DNA of 23,335 nucleotides, taken from NCBI GenBank assembly GCA_027031565.1, contig JALVPX010000260.1, positions 1 to 23,335 on the forward strand, in the 5' to 3' direction. This stretch comes from Deltaproteobacteria bacterium. GTDB taxonomy: Bacteria; Desulfobacterota; Dissulfuribacteria; Dissulfuribacterales; JALVPX01. A program made the translations under genes and the position numbers. The notes below the pieces were generated by a model that saw only the letters and a program-made list of their open reading frames with translations, was not told the origin of the DNA and did not search any database. Shown here one piece after another: positions 1 through 7,138 of the stretch. Position 1 is the stretch's first letter. Every line of letters starts with the position of its first letter.

Positions 1-5
1 GAGCA

Positions 6-204
6 GGTCTAGTGTGTGGCTTCTGAAGAGACCTCAGAAAAACAACTATTTTGATCAGGAGCAAGGCCTGAGGAGCGAAAAAACGCAGCTATTGGGCAAA
101 AGAGGCGGTTTTTTCAGAGGTCTCCTGAAGAGTTTTCGGCGTGAATGGGATTAAGATGCGGTGTAGACGCACGAAAAGAACTCTGAAGGAGACACCTCTA
201 GACC
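6..204. repeat. Self-complementary repeat cluster, possible structured RNA or regulatory element
   Basis: The stretch holds three related copies of a motif close to CTGAAG-GAGAC-CTC: one at about 20-43, one inverted at about 107-132 and one direct at about 178-204. The outer ends GGTCTAG (6-12) and CTAGACC (198-204) are exact reverse complements, and GTGT (14-17) and CTTC (20-23) continue the pairing with 192-195 and 185-188. GAGACCTC (28-35) pairs exactly with GAGGTCTC (117-124), extended by an A-run against a T-run. AGAGTTTTCG (129-138) can pair with 173-184 with a small bulge. The likely fold is therefore a closing stem with two long arms. No open reading frame explains it. I do not recognise the family; 6S RNA, a retron-like RNA and a small inverted-repeat element were considered and none fits clearly. 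Strand is undetermined. Confidence 0.5.
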
Positions 205-211
205 TTATAAT
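183..211 (+). promoter_or_regulatory. Possible promoter of the Crp/Fnr regulator gene
   Basis: A perfect TATAAT lies at 206-211, directly after the repeat cluster. The hexamer 17 bases upstream (183-188, CTGAAG) is a poor -35 match, so activity would need an activator or another sigma factor. A start near 218 would give a leader of about 54 bases. Confidence 0.3.
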
Positions 212-271
212 TGTTTGCTGGTATTTTTTCATGCGCCTTGCATTCACAAACCAATCCCCTAAAATCTAGGT

Positions 272-976
272 ATGAAAATAACGGTCTCCCCTTCTATTGA
301 ACAAACACTTTCAAGGGTGCCCCTTTTTCAAGGCCTCTCCCAAAACTTCCTTGAAGAGATAGCATCAATCGTGCAGAAAAAGGAATACCGCAAAGGACAG
401 CTCATATTCCAGGAAGGCGATCCAGGAAAAGGCTTTTACGTAGTTGCCTCGGGCAGGATAAAGGTCTTTAAAATTTCTCCAGAAGGAAAGGAACAGATCC
501 TCCACATCTTCGGCCCTGGCGAGCCCTTTGGAGAGGCAGCAGTCTTTGCAAGAAGACCATTTCCTGCCAGTGCAGCAAGCCTTGAAGACTCTGCCATCCT
601 GTTTTTGCCAAGGTCGGCCTTTGTGGAAATTCTCGCAGCAGATCCGGCCCTCTCCATGAACATGCTGGGCATATTGTCTGCAAGACTCAGGGCCTTTGCG
701 TCCATGATAGAACAGCTCTCCCTGCGCGACGTTGCCGGCAGGCTTTCAGCTTATCTGATACTGCTGTCTGAACGCCAGCAAGGCCGGGACGAACTGACTC
801 TCGACATGACAAAGGCCCAGTTGGCAAGCTATTTGGGCACCATTCCCGAAACCCTTTCCAGAGTGTTGTCCAAGATGTCTGCACAAAATATTTTGCAGGT
901 GGACGGCTCACGAATCGCTCTGGAAGACAGGCAGGCCTTAGAAGAACTGGCAGTCGGCCTTAGGCGCCTGGCCTGA
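272..976 (+). CDS. Crp/Fnr-family transcriptional regulator, DNR/HcpR-like, cysteine-free
   Basis: A 234-residue protein of usual Crp/Fnr length. The N-terminal cyclic-nucleotide-binding-type beta-roll covers about residues 12-125, followed by a long dimerisation helix (about 126-160) and a C-terminal winged helix-turn-helix (about 175-230). The beta-roll keeps FGE (86-88), but the Arg-Ser that binds the cAMP phosphate in CRP is replaced by a PAS stretch (98-100), so cAMP is an unlikely ligand. There is no cysteine, which excludes an FNR-type iron-sulfur cluster. The recognition helix reads PETLSR (192-197), with the Glu and Ser-Arg spacing of FNR, suggesting TTGAT-like half-sites. DNR/HcpR-type regulators of nitrogen-oxide or redox stress are the closest match by pattern; the effector is not determined. 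The only upstream ribosome-site candidate is a weak AGGT. It converges on the phosphatidyltransferase gene, 12 bases apart. Confidence 0.88.
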   Translation: MKITVSPSIEQTLSRVPLFQGLSQNFLEEIASIVQKKEYRKGQLIFQEGDPGKGFYVVASGRIKVFKISPEGKEQILHIFGPGEPFGEAAVFARRPFPASAASLEDSAILFLPRSAFVEILAADPALSMNMLGILSARLRAFASMIEQLSLRDVAGRLSAYLILLSERQQGRDELTLDMTKAQLASYLGTIPETLSRVLSKMSAQNILQVDGSRIALEDRQALEELAVGLRRLA

Positions 977-988
977 GCTGGTATAATC

Positions 989-1612
989 TTATTTGCCTCC
1001 CTCCTGTTTATAGACGTGCCAAATACGCTGAACCGCCGTAACATGGGTGAAGAAGGCCAGTATGACCAAGACAGGCACCAACAGGAAGTTGAAGATGAGG
1101 CCCACTGCCAAGAGAACCAGTCTCTCAAACCTGGTCAAGATCCCAACGGTACAAGAGTAACCCAAGGCCTCTGCCCTGGCCCTGGTATAACTGACCAGCA
1201 GGGAACCTGTCATGGCGGTCAAGACCATGAGAGGCCCCAAGATACCATGGTGCCCATTGCCCCAAAGATAGATGAGCAGCCCTGCGAAGAGAAAAAATTC
1301 TGCATACCTGTCCATTGTGGAATCAAGGAAGGCACCGAACCTGCTCTGGTTTCCATGTTCCCTGGCCAGCAGACCGTCCACCGCATCAAGCGGACCGAAA
1401 ATTGCCAATATCAGCCCCGATGCCGTTGAATGGCCGAGGGCAAGCACAAGGCCTGACAGGGCATAGAAAAAAAGGCCTAGGAGGGTAACACCGTTGGGCG
1501 AGATATTGTGCCTTGCAAACAGCTCGGCCACCGGCATGAGAAGGGGCCTTGACCAGCCCCTGCACCAGCTGCTGAAGGACCATCGCCCCTTTTTTTTCTT
1601 TTCCTGCACCAT
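989..1612 (-). CDS. CDP-alcohol phosphatidyltransferase family membrane protein
   Basis: A 207-residue integral membrane enzyme of phospholipid synthesis that transfers a CDP-linked lipid onto an alcohol or sugar phosphate. The family signature D-x2-DG-x2-AR-x8-G-x3-D-x3-D is complete: DAVDGLLAR, then GAFLDSTMD, at about residues 76-100. Several hydrophobic segments surround it. The stretch SYTRARAEALG after the third segment recalls the phosphatidylinositol-phosphate and archaetidylinositol-phosphate synthase branch more than classic PgsA, but the acceptor is only inferred. The start at 1612 is one base after the ileS stop codon and has an AGGGG ribosome site; the frame stays open upstream within ileS, but that part is spurious. 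It is probably translationally coupled to ileS. PgsA (glycerophosphate acceptor) remains possible. Confidence 0.88.
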   Translation of the reverse strand: MVQEKKKKGRWSFSSWCRGWSRPLLMPVAELFARHNISPNGVTLLGLFFYALSGLVLALGHSTASGLILAIFGPLDAVDGLLAREHGNQSRFGAFLDSTMDRYAEFFLFAGLLIYLWGNGHHGILGPLMVLTAMTGSLLVSYTRARAEALGYSCTVGILTRFERLVLLAVGLIFNFLLVPVLVILAFFTHVTAVQRIWHVYKQEGGK

Positions 1613-1613
1613 G

Positions 1614-4466
1614 CTACCCCTGAAGCTCCTCTGGCTCAGCCCCGATCTCGTCCAGGACCCTAGCACACCTTGAACACACGTCCTTCCATACCGGATGGGT
1701 GCCGACGTCCTGGCTCCAGGTCCAGCACCTCTGGCATTTTTCGCCTTTGGCCTTAAACACTTGGATACCCATACCCTCAATCTCTTCTGCCTCAAAGGAC
1801 ATGCCGCCTGCTTCAGCCTGCTTCTCTTTTACTACTTCCAGTTGCGAAACAATGGTTATGATACGCAGGATCTCTTCGTGCCCTTTCAGGAAGTCAAACA
1901 GGTCTTCAGCCTCGGCATGAAGCACTACCCTGGCATCAAGGGCAAGCCCGATCAGCCCGTCCTTTCTGGCAATTTCAAGGGCCTTGGTTATCTCGTCCCG
2001 AATGTCCCACAGCCTCTGCCACTCGGCCAGGAAGTCCTCCCCGGCCTTGACTTCAGGGGGCACAGGCATGGAATCGAGGAAAATGCTCTTATCAGCCTTG
2101 TTGCCGTCGCCTGGCACATAACCCCAGGCCTCTTCAGCCGTGAAAGAGAGCACAGGGGCCAGAAGACGCAGGAGGTCTTTCAATATAGTGTAGAGTACGG
2201 TCTGGGCAGAACGCCTCTTCAGGCCTTGCGGCGCTTCGCAATAGAGCCTGTCTTTAAGGATATCCAGGTAGAGCGCGCTGAGGTCCACAGTGCAATATTG
2301 ATGAATGGTATGAAAAACCAGGTGGAATTTGTAGTTTTCATAGCCCTGCCTCACCTTCTGTATGATCTGGCCGAGCCTCCACAAGGCCCAGCGGTCAATG
2401 TCTTCAAGGTCTGACCTTGAAACCATGTCTGTTTTTGGATCAAAGTCATTTAGATTGCTCAACAGGTAACGAATGGTATTCCTGATCTTGCGGTATGCCT
2501 CTGTCAGCCTTTTAAGGATCTCGTCGGAGATCTTGATGTCATCCTGGTAATCTTCTGCAGAAACCCACAGGCGCAGGACCTCGGCACCATATCTCTTGAT
2601 CACCTTTTCAGGCGCTATGACGTTGCCGACAGATTTTGACATCTTCTTTCCCTGGCCATCCACTACAAATCCATGGGTGAGGACAGCGCGGTATGGGGCA
2701 CGGTGCCGGGTGGCAACACTTGTGAGCAGGGAACTCTGGAACCATCCCCTGTGCTGATCGCTGCCTTCCAAATACATGTCTGCGGGAGAAGAAAGCTCCG
2801 GCCTCGGCTCCAATACTGCTGCATGACTGACGCCAGAATCAAACCACACGTCCAGGATATCCGTCTCCTTCTCAAAAGCAGTGCCTCCGCACTTGGAACA
2901 TGAAAGACCTTCGGGCAAAAATTGTGATTCATCCATATAGAACCAGGCATCTGCCCCCCTTTCTTCAAAGGCGGATATTATCTTGTCTGCAGCCGCCTGG
3001 TCCAGAAAGGGTTCGCCGCACCTGCTACACAAAAAAACAGTAATGGGCACCCCCCATGCCCTCTGCCTCGAGATACACCAGTCCGGCCTCGACTCAACCA
3101 TGCCGTAGATCCGGTCCCTGCCCCACGACGGGATCCACTTTACGTCCTCTATGGCCTCCAGGGCCTCTTTGCGAAGCCCTTTTTTGTCCATTGAAATGAA
3201 CCACTGGGCAGTGGCTCTGAAAATCACAGGGCGTTTGCAGCGCCAGCAGTGGGGATAGCTGTGTTCAAGCTCCTCTTCTGAGACAAGCCTCGATTTTTCC
3301 TTGAGAAGGGAAACGATCTTGGAATTTGCCTTGAATATGTACTCGCCTTCAAAATTCTCGACTTCCTTTGTGAAACACCCCTTGTCATTCACAGGGCTGT
3401 AGATCTCCAGTCCATAGCGCAGCCCGGTCTCGTAATCGTCTGCACCATGCCCTGGGGCAGTGTGGACGCAGCCAGTGCCTGCGTCCATGGTTACGTAGTC
3501 GGCTGTTACAATCAGGCTTTTTCTGTCCAAAAAAGGATGTCTAGCGTGTTTTCCTTCAACCTCTGCACCCTTGAAACGGCCCAGGATTTTGACATCGAGC
3601 TGTTCCAGACCAGCAGCCGCAAGGATCGAGTTCAATCTCTCCTCGGCCGCAATCCACACCTCGTTCCCCTTTTCAATCACCACATATTCGTAATCGGGAT
3701 GAAAGGCTATGGCCAGGTTGGCGGGAAGGGTCCAGGGAGTGGTTGTCCATATCAGTACGTAAATATCCTTTTCCGTTCCAAAACGCTCCTTTACCCATTT
3801 TGCCAGATCTTCATCTGCCTCGAATTTGACGGTTATCGAAGGGGATTTGTGCGGACCATATTCCACTTCTGCCTCTGCAAGGGCCGTGACGCACGTGGGG
3901 CACCAATATACAGGCTTTTTGCTGTGAAAGACATGGCCATCCAGATAGATCTTGCAGAATTCCCGGCATATGGCAGCCTCATAGTCGTAACTCATGGTTA
4001 AATAGGGATTTTCCCAATCCCCAGCCACACCGAGCCTGATAAATTCCTCCTTCTGGATCTTCACAAATTTTTTTGCATACTTACGGCACGCCTTTCTTAT
4101 ACCAAGCTGATCCATTTCGGCCTTTTTCCTGCCGAGTTCCTTTTCAACATTGTGTTCTATTGGCAGGCCGTGGCAATCCCATCCCGGCACATACGGGGAA
4201 TCAAGGCCCATCATCTGCCTCGATTTCACAATCATATCCTTTAATACCTTGTTCACCGTGTGCCCCAGGTGAATATGGCCGTTTGCATATGGCGGGCCGT
4301 CATGGAGTATGAATTTGGGCTTGTCCTTTCCAGCAGAACGCATAAGATCGTAAAGATCCATCTCTTTCCAGCGTTTCAACATTTCCGGCTCTCGCTGGGC
4401 CAGATTTGCCTTCATCGGGAACTTGGTCTTTGGAAGATTGAGTGTCTTTTTATAGTCCATAAGCAC
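1614..4466 (-). CDS. ileS: Isoleucyl-tRNA synthetase
   Basis: A cytoplasmic class I aminoacyl-tRNA synthetase that charges tRNA-Ile and edits mis-activated valine. The 950 residues match the usual bacterial length. Visible landmarks are the HIGH-type motif HIHLGH (64-69), WDCHGLP (97-103), the editing-domain TTTPWT stretch (241-246), WFDSGVSH (541-548), KMSKS (608-612) and a C-terminal zinc site formed by C911, C914, C931 and C934. Other Cys pairs (189/192, 480/483, 523/526) are also present. Two starts are possible: GTG at 4466, seven bases after an AAGGG ribosome site, or ATG at 4460, which matches where other bacterial IleS proteins begin (DYK-TLNLP). The downstream phosphatidyltransferase follows after one base. 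The gene is divergent from the chemotaxis operon. No T-box leader is seen. Confidence 0.97.
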   Translation of the reverse strand: MLMDYKKTLNLPKTKFPMKANLAQREPEMLKRWKEMDLYDLMRSAGKDKPKFILHDGPPYANGHIHLGHTVNKVLKDMIVKSRQMMGLDSPYVPGWDCHGLPIEHNVEKELGRKKAEMDQLGIRKACRKYAKKFVKIQKEEFIRLGVAGDWENPYLTMSYDYEAAICREFCKIYLDGHVFHSKKPVYWCPTCVTALAEAEVEYGPHKSPSITVKFEADEDLAKWVKERFGTEKDIYVLIWTTTPWTLPANLAIAFHPDYEYVVIEKGNEVWIAAEERLNSILAAAGLEQLDVKILGRFKGAEVEGKHARHPFLDRKSLIVTADYVTMDAGTGCVHTAPGHGADDYETGLRYGLEIYSPVNDKGCFTKEVENFEGEYIFKANSKIVSLLKEKSRLVSEEELEHSYPHCWRCKRPVIFRATAQWFISMDKKGLRKEALEAIEDVKWIPSWGRDRIYGMVESRPDWCISRQRAWGVPITVFLCSRCGEPFLDQAAADKIISAFEERGADAWFYMDESQFLPEGLSCSKCGGTAFEKETDILDVWFDSGVSHAAVLEPRPELSSPADMYLEGSDQHRGWFQSSLLTSVATRHRAPYRAVLTHGFVVDGQGKKMSKSVGNVIAPEKVIKRYGAEVLRLWVSAEDYQDDIKISDEILKRLTEAYRKIRNTIRYLLSNLNDFDPKTDMVSRSDLEDIDRWALWRLGQIIQKVRQGYENYKFHLVFHTIHQYCTVDLSALYLDILKDRLYCEAPQGLKRRSAQTVLYTILKDLLRLLAPVLSFTAEEAWGYVPGDGNKADKSIFLDSMPVPPEVKAGEDFLAEWQRLWDIRDEITKALEIARKDGLIGLALDARVVLHAEAEDLFDFLKGHEEILRIITIVSQLEVVKEKQAEAGGMSFEAEEIEGMGIQVFKAKGEKCQRCWTWSQDVGTHPVWKDVCSRCARVLDEIGAEPEELQG

Positions 4467-4516
4467 AAAAATCCCTTATTTTCCAAAATTTGGCGGCCAT
4501 CATACACCAAGCCTAC

Positions 4517-4544
4517 TTTATAAGCGAGTCTGAAACCAGGTTAA
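4517..4544 (-). promoter_or_regulatory. Candidate ileS promoter
   Basis: Read on the minus strand, TTAACC (4544-4539) and TATAAA (4522-4517) are separated by 16 bases, a fair housekeeping promoter about 50 bases before the ileS start. It shares the short divergent region with the candidate chemotaxis promoter. Confidence 0.35.
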
Positions 4545-4553
4545 CTTTTCATT

Positions 4554-4580
4554 TAACATTTTCAATTTCAAGTTCGATAA
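4554..4580 (+). promoter_or_regulatory. Candidate sigma-28-like promoter of the chemosensory operon
   Basis: TAAC (4554-4557) and TTCGATAA (4573-4580) are 15 bases apart. The flagellar/chemotaxis sigma-28 consensus is TAAA-N15-GCCGATAA, so the match is 3/4 and 6/8 with exact spacing. It lies 79 bases before the cheY start codon. The region is AT-rich, so a chance match is possible. Confidence 0.35.
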
Positions 4581-4659
4581 AACCCTTAGAAACATGTGCA
4601 GATCAAAGGCGGGAAGGACAGAGAGCGAGAGTGGGCATTATTGCAAAAAGAGGTGTCTT

Positions 4660-5031
4660 ATGAAGGCCTTAGTGGTGGATGACTCAAAATCCATGCGGAA
4701 CATCGTCAAAAGCGCCGTTAGTCAAATGGGGCTCTTTGACGAAATCGTAGAGGCAGAAAATGGAAAGGTTGCCTTGAAAAAAATAGAAGAAGAAGGGCCC
4801 TTCAGCCTCGTATTTCTCGACTGGTATATGCCCGAGATGGAGGGCTACGACTGCCTGGTCAACATAAGGAAGAATCCCGAATGGAATGAAACAAAGGTCA
4901 TGATGGTCACTACCGAAAATCAGCAGAACAATGTGATAAAAGCGGTCATGGCCGGGGCAAACGAATATTTGATGAAACCTTTTACTCCTGAAATGCTGGA
5001 GGAGAAGGTAAGGATGGTACTGGACGCATGA
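4660..5031 (+). CDS. cheY: CheY-like single-domain response regulator
   Basis: A 123-residue stand-alone receiver domain. The acidic pocket D8/D9, phosphoacceptor D54 (in FLDWYMPEM), switch Thr T84/T85 and conserved K106 (in LMKPF) are all present, so it should accept phosphate from the operon's CheA. The frame is open upstream to 4594, but ATG 4660 is preferred because it gives the canonical MKALVVDDS start and has an AGAGGTG ribosome site (4649-4655). It is the first gene of the operon; its stop overlaps the cheB start by four bases (ATGA), implying translational coupling. The target (flagellar motor, pilus motor or another partner) cannot be told from the sequence. Confidence 0.93.
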   Translation: MKALVVDDSKSMRNIVKSAVSQMGLFDEIVEAENGKVALKKIEEEGPFSLVFLDWYMPEMEGYDCLVNIRKNPEWNETKVMMVTTENQQNNVIKAVMAGANEYLMKPFTPEMLEEKVRMVLDA

Positions 5032-6191
5032 TCAAGGTCCTGATTGTTGACGATTCAGTAGTATTTCAAAGGATACTCAAAAAGGCGATATCCAGCGAGA
5101 GCGACATGAGTGTGGTAGGCACTGCGATGAACGGAGCAGACGCCCTGGAAAAAATTGACAGACTCAAACCTGACCTGCTGGTCCTGGACGTTGAAATGCC
5201 CAAGATGGACGGCCTTCAAACCCTGGATGAGATCAGGCGCCGCAAGGTCGATGTGGGGGTGATAATGTTTTCCACCCTTACCTCAAGGGGAGCAGACACC
5301 ACCATAAAGGCCTTGTCTAAAGGGGCCTTCGACTTCGTCGGGAAACCTGCCGGCCACGGTAATTTTGCGGAAAGTACCAGGGTGGTGGAAGAGGAGCTGA
5401 TTCCAAAGATACGCGCCTTTGCAAAGGACGGATCAAATCGTTCTCACAAGAAGGGCATACGCAAACCACAACACCGGCCCAATACCGACCGCAACAAACC
5501 CAGGCGTGTAACACACCTTCATATCGGCCGCAGAAGCAGCAAGGTTATCAGACCGACCAGCCCGGGTTTCAGGCCTGAGGCCATCGGGATAGGTGTATCA
5601 ACAGGGGGACCAAAGGCACTTGATCACGTAATTCCATGTTTTCCCGCAGGTTTCAGGCTCCCCATCTTCCTGGTGCAGCATATGCCCCCGGTTTTTACCA
5701 CTCAACTGGCAAAAAGGCTCGACAAGAAATCGAAACTGCCAGTGGCAGAGGCCAGAGATGGAGAAACGGTAAGAGGGGGCAGGATTTACGTGGCGCCGGG
5801 TGACTATCACATGAAAGTGGTTTCAGACGGTCACAAAAAGCTGATACGCCTGGACCAGGGGCCTCCTGAAAACAGCTGCAGACCAGCAGTGGATCCGCTT
5901 TTCCGCTCGCTTGCAGCAACATATGGTTCAAAGGTCGTAGGAGTGATAATGACAGGCATGGGACGAGACGGCCTGGAGGGATGCAGGGCGCTCAAGGCAA
6001 AGGGTGCCTACATCATCGTGCAGGACAAAGAGACATCCGTAGTGTGGGGCATGCCCAGATTTGTGACAGAGCAGGGCCTTGCCGACAGGATTTGCAGCCT
6101 TGATGAGCTTGCAACCGCCATAATCGAGGCTGCTGGCATCCACAGCCAGATGGTCGTGCCAGCCAGTGCTGGGAAAATCAATACCATTTGA
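5028..6191 (+). CDS. cheB: Chemoreceptor methylesterase / glutamine deamidase CheB
   Basis: A two-domain cytoplasmic protein of 387 residues that removes methyl groups from (and deamidates) chemoreceptors during adaptation. The N-terminal receiver (1-125) has D8/D9, phosphoacceptor D54 (VLDVEMPKMDG) and K106. A basic linker of about 55 residues (130-182, rich in Arg, Lys and His) is longer than usual. The C-terminal esterase domain (184-372) keeps the catalytic triad: S191 in GVSTGGP, H218 in VQHMPP and D314 in MTGMGRDG. The start overlaps the cheY stop. The stop lies 15 bases before the preferred cheR ATG. Confidence 0.96.
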   Translation: MIKVLIVDDSVVFQRILKKAISSESDMSVVGTAMNGADALEKIDRLKPDLLVLDVEMPKMDGLQTLDEIRRRKVDVGVIMFSTLTSRGADTTIKALSKGAFDFVGKPAGHGNFAESTRVVEEELIPKIRAFAKDGSNRSHKKGIRKPQHRPNTDRNKPRRVTHLHIGRRSSKVIRPTSPGFRPEAIGIGVSTGGPKALDHVIPCFPAGFRLPIFLVQHMPPVFTTQLAKRLDKKSKLPVAEARDGETVRGGRIYVAPGDYHMKVVSDGHKKLIRLDQGPPENSCRPAVDPLFRSLAATYGSKVVGVIMTGMGRDGLEGCRALKAKGAYIIVQDKETSVVWGMPRFVTEQGLADRICSLDELATAIIEAAGIHSQMVVPASAGKINTI

Positions 6192-6205
6192 GGAAGAGAG
6201 AAAAG

Positions 6206-7138
6206 ATGATAGCTGCTGAACAGTTCAACTTCTTTGCCGAATTGGTTAGGGACTCAAGCGGAATCGCCCTTAAGCCCGGCAAGGAATACTTGATAGAAAG
6301 CCGTCTCAATGAGCTTTCCAGGGTCATCGGCCTCAGAAGCATAGACGACCTTTACCGAAAGGCCAAATTCAGCATGACCCCGAAGTTAAAGGATCAGATC
6401 ATCGAGGCAATGACCACGAATGAGACCTACTTTTTCAGGGATCTTCATCCATTTCAGGCCCTGGAAAAGGAGATTATTCCAAAGCTCGGGACCAGCGGAA
6501 AGAAGATAAGGTTCTGGAGCGCTGCCTGTTCAACCGGCCAGGAGCCTTACAGCATTGCCATAATATTGGCTGAAAAATTCCCTCACCTGGCTGCAGGCAA
6601 GGCCGAGATTCTTGCAACAGACATATCCCAGCAGGCTATACAAAAAGGCATGTCAGGACGCTTCACCCAGGTGGAGGTCAACAGGGGACTTCCCGTGACC
6701 CTGCTTGTCAAATATTTCAAACAGCAGGGTGCGTTCTGGATCATCAATGAAAAATTGAGGCGTCTTGTCCGATTTAAAAAGATGAACCTGCTTAATCCAT
6801 TTGTGGGTATGGGGACATTCGATGTGATTTTTTGCCGTTATGTCCTTATCTACTTCGACCAGGGAACCAAGAAGCAGATCCTGGAAAAGCTGGTCTCGGT
6901 GCTTAACCCTGGCGGGTATCTATTCCTGGGTGCAACGGAATCTGCCATTGGGCTTCCATCCAGCATGAAGCGGAAGTCATTTGGCCGGACCACTTGCTGG
7001 CAAAAAGATAGCGGGAAATTGACAAGGAGCATAAAAGATGAGCATGGAAGACGAAATTCTAAAGGACTTTCTGGCAGAGGCCAAAGAGAATCTGGAGCAG
7101 TTAGACCAGGACTTCGTAGAGTTGGAGCAGGATCCTGA
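6206..7138 (+). CDS. cheR: Chemoreceptor methyltransferase CheR, abnormal 3' end
   Basis: An S-adenosylmethionine-dependent enzyme that methylates receptor glutamates. From ATG 6206 (AGGAAGAGAG ribosome site upstream; a TTG at 6188 is less likely) the N-terminal CheR_N helical domain covers about residues 1-75. The methyltransferase domain follows, with NETYFFRD, the SAM-binding SAACSTGQEPYS, ATDIS, FDVIFCRYVLIYF and GGYLFLGATES. Homology to CheR ends near FGRTTCWQK (residues 259-267, codons up to 7006). After that no stop appears until 7136-7138, so the last 43 codons, rich in Arg, Gly and Ser, run 101 bases into cheA. An indel in the A5 run at 7002-7006 would bring a stop at once in either direction, so the tail is probably not genuine. 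The catalytic part looks intact. Confidence 0.88.
   Translation: MIAAEQFNFFAELVRDSSGIALKPGKEYLIESRLNELSRVIGLRSIDDLYRKAKFSMTPKLKDQIIEAMTTNETYFFRDLHPFQALEKEIIPKLGTSGKKIRFWSAACSTGQEPYSIAIILAEKFPHLAAGKAEILATDISQQAIQKGMSGRFTQVEVNRGLPVTLLVKYFKQQGAFWIINEKLRRLVRFKKMNLLNPFVGMGTFDVIFCRYVLIYFDQGTKKQILEKLVSVLNPGGYLFLGATESAIGLPSSMKRKSFGRTTCWQKDSGKLTRSIKDEHGRRNSKGLSGRGQRESGAVRPGLRRVGAGS

Noticed and set aside
1..210. 6S RNA, retron RNA or CRISPR array
   Set aside because: The fold is branched with two long arms, unlike 6S; no reverse transcriptase gene is in the window; the copies are inverted and imperfect without regular spacers.
955..975. Terminator at the end of the Crp/Fnr gene
   Set aside because: AGGCGCCT is a palindrome without loop and no T-run follows.
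1613..1795. N-terminal extension of the phosphatidyltransferase up to 268 residues
   Set aside because: It lies wholly inside ileS in another frame, is basic and low in complexity, and a good ribosome site marks the start at 1612.
1695..2414. Long plus-strand reading frame opposite ileS
   Set aside because: It is a shadow of the ileS codons with no recognisable domain; similar long antisense frames occur opposite cheA and the receptor gene.
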